From NCBI RefSeq assembly GCF_017876435.1, contig NZ_JAGIOA010000001.1:310001-374000 (forward strand): a stretch of 64,000 bases of DNA. The letters are read 5' to 3'. The notes under the pieces are model-generated. The model saw only the letters and a program-made list of their open reading frames with translations. It did not search any database and was not told where the DNA came from. Made by a program: the position numbers and the translations under genes. Of the stretch, positions 34,970 to 43,591 are shown in pieces (position 1 is the stretch's first letter; each line of letters opens with the position of its first letter). The stretch comes from Microbacterium phyllosphaerae (GTDB lineage Bacteria; Actinomycetota; Actinomycetes; Actinomycetales; Microbacteriaceae).

Positions 34970-35980
34970 ATGAGCACTTCCGCCCGTCGTCGCAGCACCG
35001 TGCACGACGTGGCGCGCGTGGCCGGGGTGTCGAGGGGGACCGTCAGCCGCGTCATCAACGGCGGGTACGTGTCGGACTCCGCACGCACCGCGATCGAAGA
35101 CGCGATCCGCGAGGTCGGCTACGTGCCGAACACCGCCGCGCAGAACCTCGTGCGCCAGCGCACGCAGGCCATCGCGTTCATCGTGCACGAGCCGCACGCG
35201 CTGTTCCTCGAGGACCCGAACATCGGCGCGATCATGCTCGGCACGAACGAGACGCTGTCCGAGGCGGACTACCAGATGGTGTGCCTGGTGGTGGACTCAG
35301 TGCGAGACACCGAACGCGTCGCGCGCTACCTCAACGGCGGATTCGTCGACGGCGCCGTCATCGTCTCGGCCCGCGCGCAGGACCCGATCACCAAGGCCGT
35401 GATGCGGCTCGATCTTCCGGTCGCCTACGTGGGTCATCCGCCCGACGTGGATGCCGCGTGGGTCGGCGTCGACAACCACGGCGCCGCGAAGGCCGTGACC
35501 TCACGCCTCCTGGCGACGGGGCGCACCCGGGTCGGAATGATCGCCGCCGCCCTCGACCGCGACTCGGGCACCGACCGTCTCGCAGGCTTCACCGACGCGC
35601 TCGGCGACGCCTTCGACCCCGACCTCGTCGAAGAGGTGCCGCTGTACTCGTACGCCGACGGCGCCGCGGCGATGGCGCGTCTGCTCGCGCGCGTGCCCGA
35701 CATCGACGGCGTGTTCGCCGCGTCCGATGCGGTGGCGGCCGGAGCGATGTGGGCCCTCCGCGAAGCCGGACGCCGGGTTCCGGAAGACGTGGGCGTGGTC
35801 GGCTTCGACAACAGCACGTGGGCGACGCGCACCACGCCGCAGCTCTCCACGGTCGACCAGCCGGCCGAGGGACTCGGAGCCGCCGCCGCGGCATCCGTGC
35901 TCGCGCAGCTGCGCGACGATCAGCGTCCGCGTGCCGGGATCATGCTGCCGACGCCGGTCGTGTGGAGAGACTCGGCCTGA
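34970..35980 (+). CDS. LacI-family transcriptional repressor
   Basis: 336 residues. The N-terminal HTH and hinge are clear: TVHDVARVAGVSRGTVSRVI, then YVPNTAAQNLVRQRTQAIAF. The periplasmic-binding-protein-like effector domain follows, ending with DVGVVGFDNSTWATRTTPQL and TVDQPAEGLGAAAA. It is divergent from the GH42 operon, with two 14-bp operators between them, so it should repress the locus until a galactoside inducer binds. The start is fixed by the HTH position and a -10 located 7 nt upstream. Its 3' end overlaps the glycosylase gene by 61 bp. Confidence 0.93.
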   Translation: MSTSARRRSTVHDVARVAGVSRGTVSRVINGGYVSDSARTAIEDAIREVGYVPNTAAQNLVRQRTQAIAFIVHEPHALFLEDPNIGAIMLGTNETLSEADYQMVCLVVDSVRDTERVARYLNGGFVDGAVIVSARAQDPITKAVMRLDLPVAYVGHPPDVDAAWVGVDNHGAAKAVTSRLLATGRTRVGMIAAALDRDSGTDRLAGFTDALGDAFDPDLVEEVPLYSYADGAAAMARLLARVPDIDGVFAASDAVAAGAMWALREAGRRVPEDVGVVGFDNSTWATRTTPQLSTVDQPAEGLGAAAAASVLAQLRDDQRPRAGIMLPTPVVWRDSA

Positions 35981-36648
35981 GCTCCCCTCCCCCAGCGGAA
36001 CGGTGAGACCGTCGGATCGCCCGCAATCCAGAAGCGCCACGGGAACGCCTCGGTGCCGGCGATACCGGCCACCCCGACGCGTGGTCCCGTCGCGATGTCC
36101 GGCACGGGCTCGTCACGCACCCACAGCTCTGCGCGGGCGCCCTCGAGCTCGTCGCCCGTGACCGCATCGACGCCGTCGTGGATCGGATGCCGCAGGCCCA
36201 CCGCCTGCCCGAATCGCCCCGGCCCTCGCGCAAGGTCGCGGAGCGCCGTCCGGGTGAGCGGAGGCGTCGCGCCGCGGCGCACCGCCACCGCATCCACTCC
36301 CGCCACGACCTCCCCCGCGCGCATCAGGATTCCGCCGGCCTGCCCCTCGGGCCCGCAGACGACGTTGACGCACGAGTGGATGCCGTGACTCAGGTACACG
36401 TACAGATGGCCGGGCGCGCCCCACATCGTCGCGTTGCGGGCCGTTCGGCCCATGCGCGCGTGCGAACCCGGGTCGACCCGGGGACCCGTGCCGTGCCCGT
36501 GATACGCCTCGACCTCGGTCAGCCGCAGGCGCACCTCGGAGCCGGCGACGACCGTGCGCAGTTCGGCCCCGAGCAGCCGAGGGGCGACATCGACGGCCAG
36601 CCCGTCGAGTTCGGCGCGGGTGACGCGATGCAGAGCGTCTGACGACAT
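35920..36648 (-). CDS. 3-methyladenine DNA glycosylase, AAG/MPG family
   Basis: 242 residues. The catalytic Glu lies in RLTEVEAYHG; the DNA-intercalating loop region reads GRTARNATMWGAPGHLYVYL, and SCVNVVCG plus RGPGRFGQAVGL match the family. It removes alkylated and deaminated purines to start base-excision repair. The start MSSDALHRV is 6 nt after the stop of the upstream gene. The C-terminal tail beyond PWRFWIAGDPTVSPFRW runs antisense into the LacI gene, so it may be longer than functionally needed. Confidence 0.9.
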   Translation of the reverse strand: MSSDALHRVTRAELDGLAVDVAPRLLGAELRTVVAGSEVRLRLTEVEAYHGHGTGPRVDPGSHARMGRTARNATMWGAPGHLYVYLSHGIHSCVNVVCGPEGQAGGILMRAGEVVAGVDAVAVRRGATPPLTRTALRDLARGPGRFGQAVGLRHPIHDGVDAVTGDELEGARAELWVRDEPVPDIATGPRVGVAGIAGTEAFPWRFWIAGDPTVSPFRWGRGAQAESLHTTGVGSMIPARGR

Positions 36649-36653
36649 CGTGT

Positions 36654-38453
36654 CTAGAACTGCGGAGCCGTCTGGCACCACGACGCGTCGAAGCCGGTGA
36701 GGGCCACGATCTCATCGCCGGTGCGCAGGTCGAGCAGATGCGTCTCGAGCTGCTGCGGCAGGGGCAGCAGCATCTGGTCGTAGGGGTTGTCGGCGAGGTC
36801 GGGAGCGATCACGACCGCGGCGTACTGACCGCTGGGCGAGGCGCACGCCTGCAGGATCGAATCGGTCGAATCGACCTCGACGAGCGGTGTCGCCTTTCCG
36901 TCGTCGTCGACGCGCACGACCGCCTGACCGCTCGGCATGCCGTTCGCGTCGCGGGCGACGACGTGGCGGAGCGTGCCTCCGGGGAACGGCGTGATCGTCG
37001 TGGCGGTTCCGTAGTCGGGGTCCGACGCCTCCAGCGGCACTTCGGTGCCGTCGGTGAGGTTGAGCTCGACGACCGTGCCGTCGAGTCGCTCGACGATGGC
37101 CGTGTAGGTGCCGCGGGAGACGCCCTGGATGGTGGTCGCGAGGCCCAGGGACTGCACACCGGCGTCCGTCGAGCGGTCGACCAGCGACAGGGCCCCGTCG
37201 AAGTCGATGAACAGCACGGCGGAACTGTCGGGCACGAACTGCCAGACGAAGATGTTCGCCTCCTTGTCACCGACCTCGGTGACCACGGGCTCGTCATCGC
37301 CGCTGAGCGACTGGGTGACGAGCACGCTCGCGCGCCCCTCGGTGTCGCTGAGCTTCTTGTCGGAGTAGCTGTACCCGACCAGCCCGCCGCGGTCGGACAC
37401 CTGGATCGCGCCGACGTAGCCGACTCCGGGGAGGGCGAGCTCCCTCTGGTTCTTGCCGTCGCGGTCCATCACGAGGAGCTTCGAGCCGTCGTCCTCTTCG
37501 AGCGAGACGACGAGCTGCGACGACGTCGCGCGGAAGTCGTTGATCTTGTCGGCGGTGAACACCGCGACCCCTTCACCCGACAGATCGGTGCGGAAGATCG
37601 AGTCTTCGCCCTCGGCGTCGCGGCGCAGCAGGAAGAGGCTCGACGCGGGAGTCGAGAAGCTCGTCGTCAGGGTCGCGGTCGGTCCGCCTCCCGCTCCCAC
37701 GGCGTCGGCGATCTTCACCGTGTACTCGGTGTCGTCGTCGAGCGGAACGGTGAATCGGATGCCGATGCCCCTGCCCGCGGCGTCGAGGGTGAACGGCACC
37801 GCCGGTTCCACCGTCACCTGGGATTCGTCGAGCGCAGCCAGTGACTGGTTGGCCGTGAGGATGACGCGGCTTCCCGACGTCTCGATCGCCTCGGAGGGAT
37901 TCACCTGCACGTCGGTGATGCGCGGCCCCTGGGTGAGGCTGACAGCGCCGAGTCCGGCTCCGACCAGCACGAGGATGCCGAGCACGGCGCCGAGTGCCAG
38001 CAGGAATCGGCGGTCGTGAGAGGCCGTCGGCTTCTCGGGCTTCGGTTCTTTCGCGGGCTTCGGCGCTTTCGCGGGCTTGGGCTCCTTCGCCGGCTTCGAC
38101 GTACCCGGCGCGCGGGACGCGTCGTCGGTGGTGAAGCGACCCGGGGGCGTGGCCTCGTCCGAGGAGTGAACAGCGAACGTGGTGGATGAGTCGGCGTCCG
38201 GCGGGACGAAGGTCGAACGCGTCGGCCGCTCACCGTCGTTCGGGCGCGCCACGGGGGAGTTCTCGCCCGTCGGGGGGACCGCCTGTGCGACGGCTCCCGG
38301 TTCCGTCGCGGGAGGCGGGTCGTCTCGGTCCCCTCCGCCGTCGTCATTCGACGAGGGAGCCGCCGCAGCAGCCTCGGCCTCGCGGGCCGCGCGCAGCTCG
38401 GCGCGCGTCCGGGGCCGCTCGGGCACCTCGGGGCGCTCGTCGTCAGTACTCAT
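36654..38453 (-). CDS. Membrane-anchored protein with Lys-Pro repeats and a propeller-like outer domain
   Basis: 599 residues. The cytoplasmic N-terminus (about 1-150) is acidic and disordered, ending in Lys/Pro/Ala/Glu repeats such as KPAKEPKPAKAPKPAKEPKP. One membrane helix follows at about 158-180 (LLALGAVLGILVLVGAGLGA). Outside, a Big_5-like Ig domain (about 185-280) precedes repeated YWTD/TolB-like strands to the C-terminus, containing segments such as SIFRTDLSGEGVAVF and LLVMDRDGKNQREL. No enzyme motif is visible; a surface-sensing or binding role is possible. The start overlaps the upstream gene by 11 nt. Confidence 0.75.
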   Translation of the reverse strand: MSTDDERPEVPERPRTRAELRAAREAEAAAAAPSSNDDGGGDRDDPPPATEPGAVAQAVPPTGENSPVARPNDGERPTRSTFVPPDADSSTTFAVHSSDEATPPGRFTTDDASRAPGTSKPAKEPKPAKAPKPAKEPKPEKPTASHDRRFLLALGAVLGILVLVGAGLGAVSLTQGPRITDVQVNPSEAIETSGSRVILTANQSLAALDESQVTVEPAVPFTLDAAGRGIGIRFTVPLDDDTEYTVKIADAVGAGGGPTATLTTSFSTPASSLFLLRRDAEGEDSIFRTDLSGEGVAVFTADKINDFRATSSQLVVSLEEDDGSKLLVMDRDGKNQRELALPGVGYVGAIQVSDRGGLVGYSYSDKKLSDTEGRASVLVTQSLSGDDEPVVTEVGDKEANIFVWQFVPDSSAVLFIDFDGALSLVDRSTDAGVQSLGLATTIQGVSRGTYTAIVERLDGTVVELNLTDGTEVPLEASDPDYGTATTITPFPGGTLRHVVARDANGMPSGQAVVRVDDDGKATPLVEVDSTDSILQACASPSGQYAAVVIAPDLADNPYDQMLLPLPQQLETHLLDLRTGDEIVALTGFDASWCQTAPQF

Positions 38454-39255
38454 ACGGGTCCTGGGGCTCGTCGATCGGGGTGACCGAGTTCGGCTCGACG
38501 TGCAGCGAGCCGTCGGCATCCGCCTTGATCGTGCCCTCGACCTCGACCCACTGGCCGGTGTCGAACTCGCCCGCATCGATCGTCACGGGCAGGGTCGCCG
38601 GCTGCGCGTCGATCACGCAGTGCGTGATGACCAGGCGCGTGAGGTTGACCTCGTCGGCATCCGTGGGAGTGACGAAACCGGTCAGCGTGACGGTCTTGCC
38701 GTCGTAGGCGGCGGTGTTGGTCGCCGTCGCGAACACGCTCGCCCAGTCGCCCACACCGAAGGTCGAGGTGTCGGCGACGCCGAGCGTCACGTCGTCGGCG
38801 CCGGCGAAGAGGGCCGTCTGCTCGCCGACCCGCGACATCGCGAGCTCGACAGACAGCGATGCGGGCGGCAGCACGAGAGCCGCGACGACGACGCCCGAGG
38901 CGATGACCCCACCCGTCACAGTGCTCGCGACGGCGAGGGCGCGGCGGGGCGATCGTGGTGCGGCATCCGTCTCCGAGACGTCACCGTGATCGTGCCCGTG
39001 ATCGTGCCCGTGGTCGCCCTCGTCGCCGAGCGGCAGCGTGCACGACCAGATCGCGCCCACCAGTGTCACGACGGCGGCGGCGCAGGCGAACCACACCGAC
39101 TCCGGGCTGATGTAGAGGTTCAGCCGGCCGGTGAGGCCGAGCCCGAGTGTGACGACCGAGATGACGGTGGCGAGGCCGATGCCGAGCCACCGAGAGCCGA
39201 GAGCGCGGGCCCGCGACGGGGCGTGATCTGTGTGCGGGTGCGTGTGATCAGACAA
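38443..39255 (-). CDS. TIGR03943/COG3689-type membrane protein, zinc-linked
   Basis: 270 residues from a TTG start just inside the permease 3' end. The N-terminus is His-rich (HTHPHTDH), followed by two membrane helices and a second His tract DHGHDHGHDHGD, a third helix, and an outer domain with the family segments TLTGFVTPTDADEVNLTR and LVITHCVIDAQP, whose Cys is conserved. This family pairs with DUF318 permeases in metal loci, especially those controlled by Zur. The exact role in metal or metallochaperone handling is not established. Confidence 0.8.
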   Translation of the reverse strand: MSDHTHPHTDHAPSRARALGSRWLGIGLATVISVVTLGLGLTGRLNLYISPESVWFACAAAVVTLVGAIWSCTLPLGDEGDHGHDHGHDHGDVSETDAAPRSPRRALAVASTVTGGVIASGVVVAALVLPPASLSVELAMSRVGEQTALFAGADDVTLGVADTSTFGVGDWASVFATATNTAAYDGKTVTLTGFVTPTDADEVNLTRLVITHCVIDAQPATLPVTIDAGEFDTGQWVEVEGTIKADADGSLHVEPNSVTPIDEPQDPYEY

Positions 39256-40282
39256 AGACGTTCACCCCGATCCCGATCGCGAAGGCGGCGAACACCACCA
39301 CGCCGACGATGCCGACGAGCGTGCGGGTGGTGAAGGTCGTGCGCATGAGGGCGAGCATCTTCACGTCGACCAGCGGACCGACGAGCAGGAACGCGACAAG
39401 AGCGCCCGACGAGAAGGTCGACGCGAAAGACAGGGCGAAGAACGCGTCGACGTTGGAGCAGATCGCGACCGTCATCGCCAGGGCCATCATCGCGAGGATC
39501 GACAGCACCGGGTTCGAGCCGATCGCCAGCAGCACGTCGCGAGGGATCAGCACCTGCACGGCTCCGGCGAGCGCCGAGCCGATCACGAGCGCCGGCATCA
39601 CGGCGCGCAGCTCGACGAGGAACTGCGTCAGGCTGCGGCGCACCGGCGTTCCGGGCTCATGCGTGACGCGGTCGCACGTGTCGATGAAGCGCTGCGTGAG
39701 CAGGGCGTCGGGCGAGGGGTGACGGCTGTAGATCCAGCCGATCAGGTTCGCGATGAGGTAGCCGCCGATGAGACGCGCGACCAGGATGCCGTCGTCGAAG
39801 CCGAATGCCGCGTGGGTCGTGAGGATGACGATCGGGTTCACGATCGGTGCGGCGATCAGGAAGGTCAGCGCCTCGGCGGGAGCGAGGCCCCGCATCATCA
39901 GGCCGCGCGCGAAGGGGACGTTGCCGCACTCGCAGACCGGGATCAGCATGCCGAGCAGCGACAGCACGGCTCGGCGCGCCCAGGCGCGTTTCGGCAGCCA
40001 GCGGTGGATGACGTCGGCAGGCAGCCACACCTGCACGACGATCGACAGCAGCACGCCGAGGATCACGAACGGCAGCGCCTCGATCAACACGCTCATCGCG
40101 AGCGTCAGACCGTCCTGCGCCCGATTCGGCAGGGTCGCGGTGTAGAGGGTCGGGAGGAACCGGTCGACCAGGAACAGCGCCGCCACGATCGCCGCGCCGA
40201 GCGCGACCCCGATCCACGGCGAGCGCGGCGATCGGGTGGGGCGCTGCGAGTGCGTCATCCGCGGGGCGGCCTGGGTGGTCAC
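39248..40282 (-). CDS. DUF318/COG0701 permease
   Basis: 344 residues with about eight membrane spans. The invariant motif PVCECGNVPFARGLMMRG and the second-half motif CSNVDAFFALSFASTF are those of the ArsP/YraQ-like permease family. The GTG start overlaps the stop of the Zur-like gene (GTGA); ATG 40258 is an alternative. With the TIGR03943 partner and zur it forms a three-gene unit, so zinc or zinc-complex transport is the favoured reading, whereas ArsP relatives export organoarsenicals. Confidence 0.85.
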   Translation of the reverse strand: MTTQAAPRMTHSQRPTRSPRSPWIGVALGAAIVAALFLVDRFLPTLYTATLPNRAQDGLTLAMSVLIEALPFVILGVLLSIVVQVWLPADVIHRWLPKRAWARRAVLSLLGMLIPVCECGNVPFARGLMMRGLAPAEALTFLIAAPIVNPIVILTTHAAFGFDDGILVARLIGGYLIANLIGWIYSRHPSPDALLTQRFIDTCDRVTHEPGTPVRRSLTQFLVELRAVMPALVIGSALAGAVQVLIPRDVLLAIGSNPVLSILAMMALAMTVAICSNVDAFFALSFASTFSSGALVAFLLVGPLVDVKMLALMRTTFTTRTLVGIVGVVVFAAFAIGIGVNVFV

Positions 40283-40695
40283 GCGTTCGCTGCCTCTTCG
40301 GCGTCGCGCTTGTTGGTGCACGCGGCGCAGAGCCCGAAGATGTCGACGACGTGCGCGGCATCCGTGAATCCGTGCAGGGCAGCGGTGCGGTGCGCCCACT
40401 GCTCGACGTCGGTGGCTTCGATCTCGACCGTGAGTCCGCAGTTGCGGCAGATCAGGTGGTGGTGGTGGCCCTGGGTCGTGCAGGCGCGGTAGAGCGCCTC
40501 GCCCTCGGGGCTCTGCAACGAGTCCGCGTCGCCGGATGCCGCGAGTCCGGCCAGCGCACGGTAGACCGTGGCCAGGCCGATGCCGGTGTTGTCGTCGCGG
40601 AGCGAGGCATGCAGGTTCTGCGCACTGACGAACCCGCGCGCGTCGGCGAGGGCTTCGCGCACGCGTTCGCGCTGCCAGGTGTTCCGCTGAGCCAT
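40279..40695 (-). CDS. zur: Fur-family regulator, probably Zur
   Basis: 138 residues. The winged helix reads FVSAQNLHASLRDDNTGIGL then ATVYRALAGLA. The metal-binding part has HHHHLICRNCGLTVEIE and FGLCAACT, i.e. two CxxC pairs for the structural zinc, and the His cluster of the regulatory site. Context with znuBCA and the DUF318/TIGR03943 pair points to Zur rather than Fur. A TAGAAT -10 lies 7 nt from the ATG, suggesting a leaderless mRNA. Zinc-bound Zur should repress znuA at the box described there. Confidence 0.85.
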   Translation of the reverse strand: MAQRNTWQRERVREALADARGFVSAQNLHASLRDDNTGIGLATVYRALAGLAASGDADSLQSPEGEALYRACTTQGHHHHLICRNCGLTVEIEATDVEQWAHRTAALHGFTDAAHVVDIFGLCAACTNKRDAEEAANA

Positions 40696-40702
40696 ACCGA
40701 CG

Positions 40703-40708
40703 ATTCTA
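40703..40708 (-). promoter_or_regulatory. -10 element of zur, leaderless type
   Basis: TAGAAT on the minus strand, 7 nt before the ATG at 40695. Confidence 0.5.
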
Positions 40709-40750
40709 GGTGCGCAGCCCTTGCCGGGCCCTGGGAGCTGTCCTCGGGCT

Positions 40751-40809
40751 TTCGAATCGCGCACTTTGCAGATCCGGGGACCGATTTCCTGCAAAGTGCG
40801 CGATTCGAA
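40751..40809. terminator. Large perfect inverted repeat after znuB
   Basis: Two 21-bp arms (40751-40771 and 40789-40809) are exact complements, beginning TTCGAATCGCGCACTTTG, with a 17-nt loop. It begins 7 nt after the znuB stop, so it probably terminates the znu operon. Its length also resembles a small dispersed palindromic element. Confidence 0.7.
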
Positions 40810-40816
40810 GCACCCG

Positions 40817-41695
40817 TCAGGCCCGCACGCGGCGCACACCGCCCCGGGCACGCTGGATGATCCAGCACACGACGTAGATCGTGAACGACAGGGTCGTGAT
40901 GTACGGGCTCACGGGCAGGGTGCCGGCGAGCGCGAGCAGGATGCCGCCGACCGCCGACACGAACCCGAACAGTGCGGCGAGCAGCGGCACGGCCACGGGC
41001 CCCGCGGTGATGCGCATCGCCGCCGCCGCTGGCGTCACCAGCAGCGCCATCACGAGAAGCGCCCCGATGATGTGCACGCTGACCGCGACGATCAGGCCGA
41101 GCAGCACCATGAACAGCAGGCTCACCGCCCGGGTGGGCACGCCGCGGGCGGCAGCCGACTCGGGGTCGAGCGAGTCGAAGCGCAGCGGGTTCCACATGAG
41201 CAGAAGCCCGAGCAGCACGACGATGCTGATGCCGAGCAGCCAGCCGAGGTCGGGGCTCGAGACCGAGACGATCTGCCCGGTGAGCAGGCTGAAGCGATTG
41301 GCGCTGCGTCCGTCGTAGAGCGACAGGAACAGGATGCCGAGGCCGAGGCCGAACGGCATGAGCACGCCGACGATCGAGTTGCGGTCACGGGCCTTGGATC
41401 CGAGGATGCCGATCAGGATCGCCGCGACCAGCGCGCCGCCGAGGGAACCGACGACCACACTCCCGCCGAACAGCAGCGCCGCGGCGGCGCCGGCGAACGA
41501 GAGCTCGCTGACGCCGTGCACCGCGAATGCGAGGTCGCGCTGCATCACGAAGACGCCGATGAGTCCGCCGACGATGCCGAGCACCGCACCGGCGATGATC
41601 GAGTTCGCGAGCAGGGCGACGAGCTCGCCGTAGTCCTGGAACGAGAAGACGTCGCTCCAGTCGACAGCCTGGACGATGCCGGTCATGACGTTCAT
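40817..41695 (-). CDS. znuB: Zinc/manganese ABC transporter permease (ABC-3 family)
   Basis: 292 residues with about eight to nine membrane helices. It has GLIGVFVMQRDLAFAVHGVS and AARGVPTRAVSLLFMVLLGL, both typical of ABC-3 metal permeases. The ATG overlaps the ATPase stop (ATGA). It is the third gene of the metal uptake operon. Confidence 0.92.
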   Translation of the reverse strand: MNVMTGIVQAVDWSDVFSFQDYGELVALLANSIIAGAVLGIVGGLIGVFVMQRDLAFAVHGVSELSFAGAAAALLFGGSVVVGSLGGALVAAILIGILGSKARDRNSIVGVLMPFGLGLGILFLSLYDGRSANRFSLLTGQIVSVSSPDLGWLLGISIVVLLGLLLMWNPLRFDSLDPESAAARGVPTRAVSLLFMVLLGLIVAVSVHIIGALLVMALLVTPAAAAMRITAGPVAVPLLAALFGFVSAVGGILLALAGTLPVSPYITTLSFTIYVVCWIIQRARGGVRRVRA

Positions 41696-42546
41696 GCGGC
41701 ACCTCCGTGGTCGTGATCGTGGTCGTGCAGGTGGTGGGGCTCGGCATCCGGAACGCCGACGACGACCAGCCGGTCGCCGGCACGCAGCACGAACACCGGG
41801 GTGCCGTACAGCTCGGTGAGCACCCGCGTCTGCAGCACCTCTTCGGGGGTGCCGAGCACGAAGCGTCCGCCGGCGATGTAGAGGATGCGGTCGACGCGGC
41901 CGAGGATCGGGTTGATGTCGTGCGTCACGAACAGCACCGCCGCCCCGCGATCACGACGCTGCCGGTCGATGATGTCGGTGACGGCGACCTGGTTCGCGAG
42001 GTCGAGGTTCGACAGCGGCTCGTCGCACAGCAGCAGGCTGGGCTCGTCGGCCAGTGCCTGCCCGACGCGCAGCCGCTGCTGCTCACCGCCCGAGAGCAGT
42101 CCGACCCGACGATCGGCGTAGTGCGACGCGCCGACCGAGGCGAGCAGCTGATCGACCTTGGCCCTGTCGCCTCGGTGCGGGATCGGGAAGCCGAATCGGC
42201 TTCCCTGCACGCCGAGGGCCACGAGATCGCGGGCACGCATGCTCGTGTCGGGGGCGAGCGAGCGCTGCTGCGGGATGTAGCCGATGCGCGGGTTGCCCTT
42301 GCGCACGGGTCCGCCCGCGACGGTGATCTCGCCGGCCGACAGCGGCTGGAGGCCGAGGATGCTGCGCAGCAGCGTCGTCTTGCCCGATCCCGAGGGCCCG
42401 AGCACGGCGATGAACTCGCCGGGGTCGACCGTCAGATCGAGGCCCGACCACAGTTCTCGGTCGCCGCGATGGAGGGCTGCTCCGCGCACCTCGAGCACCG
42501 GGGTCGTCTTCTCGGCTCCTGCCCGCGCGTCGGCGGCGGCGCTCAC
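41692..42546 (-). CDS. znuC: Zinc ABC transporter ATP-binding protein
   Basis: 284 residues. Walker A is GPSGSGKTT, the Q-loop lies in IGYIPQQRSL, the signature is LSGGEQQR, and Walker B is LLLCDEPLSNLD, with the switch His in FVTHDI. A short C-terminal His-rich tail (EPHHLHDHDHDHGGAA) is likely zinc-binding. GTG start overlapping the znuA stop (GTGA). Confidence 0.93.
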   Translation of the reverse strand: MSAAADARAGAEKTTPVLEVRGAALHRGDRELWSGLDLTVDPGEFIAVLGPSGSGKTTLLRSILGLQPLSAGEITVAGGPVRKGNPRIGYIPQQRSLAPDTSMRARDLVALGVQGSRFGFPIPHRGDRAKVDQLLASVGASHYADRRVGLLSGGEQQRLRVGQALADEPSLLLCDEPLSNLDLANQVAVTDIIDRQRRDRGAAVLFVTHDINPILGRVDRILYIAGGRFVLGTPEEVLQTRVLTELYGTPVFVLRAGDRLVVVGVPDAEPHHLHDHDHDHGGAA

Positions 42547-43529
42547 GACTGGAGCGCGTCGGCGAGGCTCTGGATCGCGTCACTCATCCACTCAGAGTAC
42601 GACGATCCGTCAGGGAGCAGCTCCGTGAAGGCGACGAGCGGGATGCCGGCATCCGTTGCGGCATCCTCGACGCGCTGCGTCTCGGCCCCGCCGGTCTGCG
42701 CGTTCGTGAGCACGGCCTGCACGTCTCCGCCGTCGATGACGTTGAGGGTCTCGAGCAGGGTCGCGGGGGCGACGTCGCTGCCTTCCTCGACCGCCTCGGC
42801 GAATCCTTCGGGCGTGACGTCGGTGAGACCGGCCGCAGCGGCGAGGTAGCCCGGGAGCGGCTCGGTGATGAGCACGTTCGCTCCTGCGGCATCCGTCTTG
42901 AGGGTCTCGAGGTCGGTCTCGAAGCCCTCGAGGTCGGCGACGATCTCCTCGGCGTTCGCGGTGAAGTCCGCCTCGCCGTCCGGGTCGATGGCCGTCAGCT
43001 CATCGGCGATCGCCTCGACCACGTGGATCATCGTGTGCGGGTCGAACCAGACGTGCTCGTTGAAGCCCTCGATGTGGTTGTGCCCCTCGTGACCCTCCTC
43101 GCCGTGGTCGTGGTCGTGCTCCTCCTCGGTCGCGGCGTCCTCATCGGAGTGGCCCTCGTTGCCCGGGAAGTCGTGCGAGAACTCGACGGCGGTCACCAGG
43201 TGCGGGTCGGCGGCATCCTGCAGCAGCGTGTCGATGAACGCGTCGTATCCGCCGCCGTTCTCGATCACGAGATCGGCCTTCTGCACCGTCAGGCGGTCAC
43301 GGGCCGAGGCCTCGTACGAGTGCGGATCCTGCGTGGCCGAGGTGATGATCGAGGTCACGTCGACGCGGTCGCCACCGATCTGCGCGGCGAGTGAGCCGTA
43401 GACGTTGGTGCTCGCCGCGACCGTGACCGTGCCGCTTTCGCCCTCCCCCGCCGCGGGGGTGGTGGAGCATCCGGCCAGCGAGAGTGCGGCGACGGATGCG
43501 AGGGCGAGGGCGACGAGCGGCTTCTTCAT
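42543..43529 (-). CDS. znuA: Zinc ABC transporter substrate-binding lipoprotein
   Basis: 328 residues. The lipobox is LSLAGC. The fold is the cluster A-I metal-binding type: QDPHSYEASARD, EHVWFDPHTM and LITEPLPGYLA supply ligand His and acidic residues. Between the first two lies a His/Asp/Glu loop (EEEHDHDHGEEGHEGHNH) typical of zinc-specific members. First gene of znuACB; its promoter contains a Zur-like box. Confidence 0.93.
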   Translation of the reverse strand: MKKPLVALALASVAALSLAGCSTTPAAGEGESGTVTVAASTNVYGSLAAQIGGDRVDVTSIITSATQDPHSYEASARDRLTVQKADLVIENGGGYDAFIDTLLQDAADPHLVTAVEFSHDFPGNEGHSDEDAATEEEHDHDHGEEGHEGHNHIEGFNEHVWFDPHTMIHVVEAIADELTAIDPDGEADFTANAEEIVADLEGFETDLETLKTDAAGANVLITEPLPGYLAAAAGLTDVTPEGFAEAVEEGSDVAPATLLETLNVIDGGDVQAVLTNAQTGGAETQRVEDAATDAGIPLVAFTELLPDGSSYSEWMSDAIQSLADALQS

Positions 43530-43535
43530 GCTCTC

Positions 43536-43565
43536 ACTCTAAACGCTAATGAGAACCATTATCAA
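43536..43565 (-). promoter_or_regulatory. znuA promoter with Zur-like box
   Basis: TTGATA (43560-43565) and TAGAGT (43536-43541) are spaced 18 bp. The minus-strand dyad TGATAATGGTTCTCA (43550-43564) matches the actinobacterial Zur form TGAxAATxATTxTCA at most positions and overlaps the -35. Zinc-dependent repression is expected. Confidence 0.7.
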
Positions 43566-43591
43566 ATCAGCCGTTCGCCGCCCCTGTGGGC

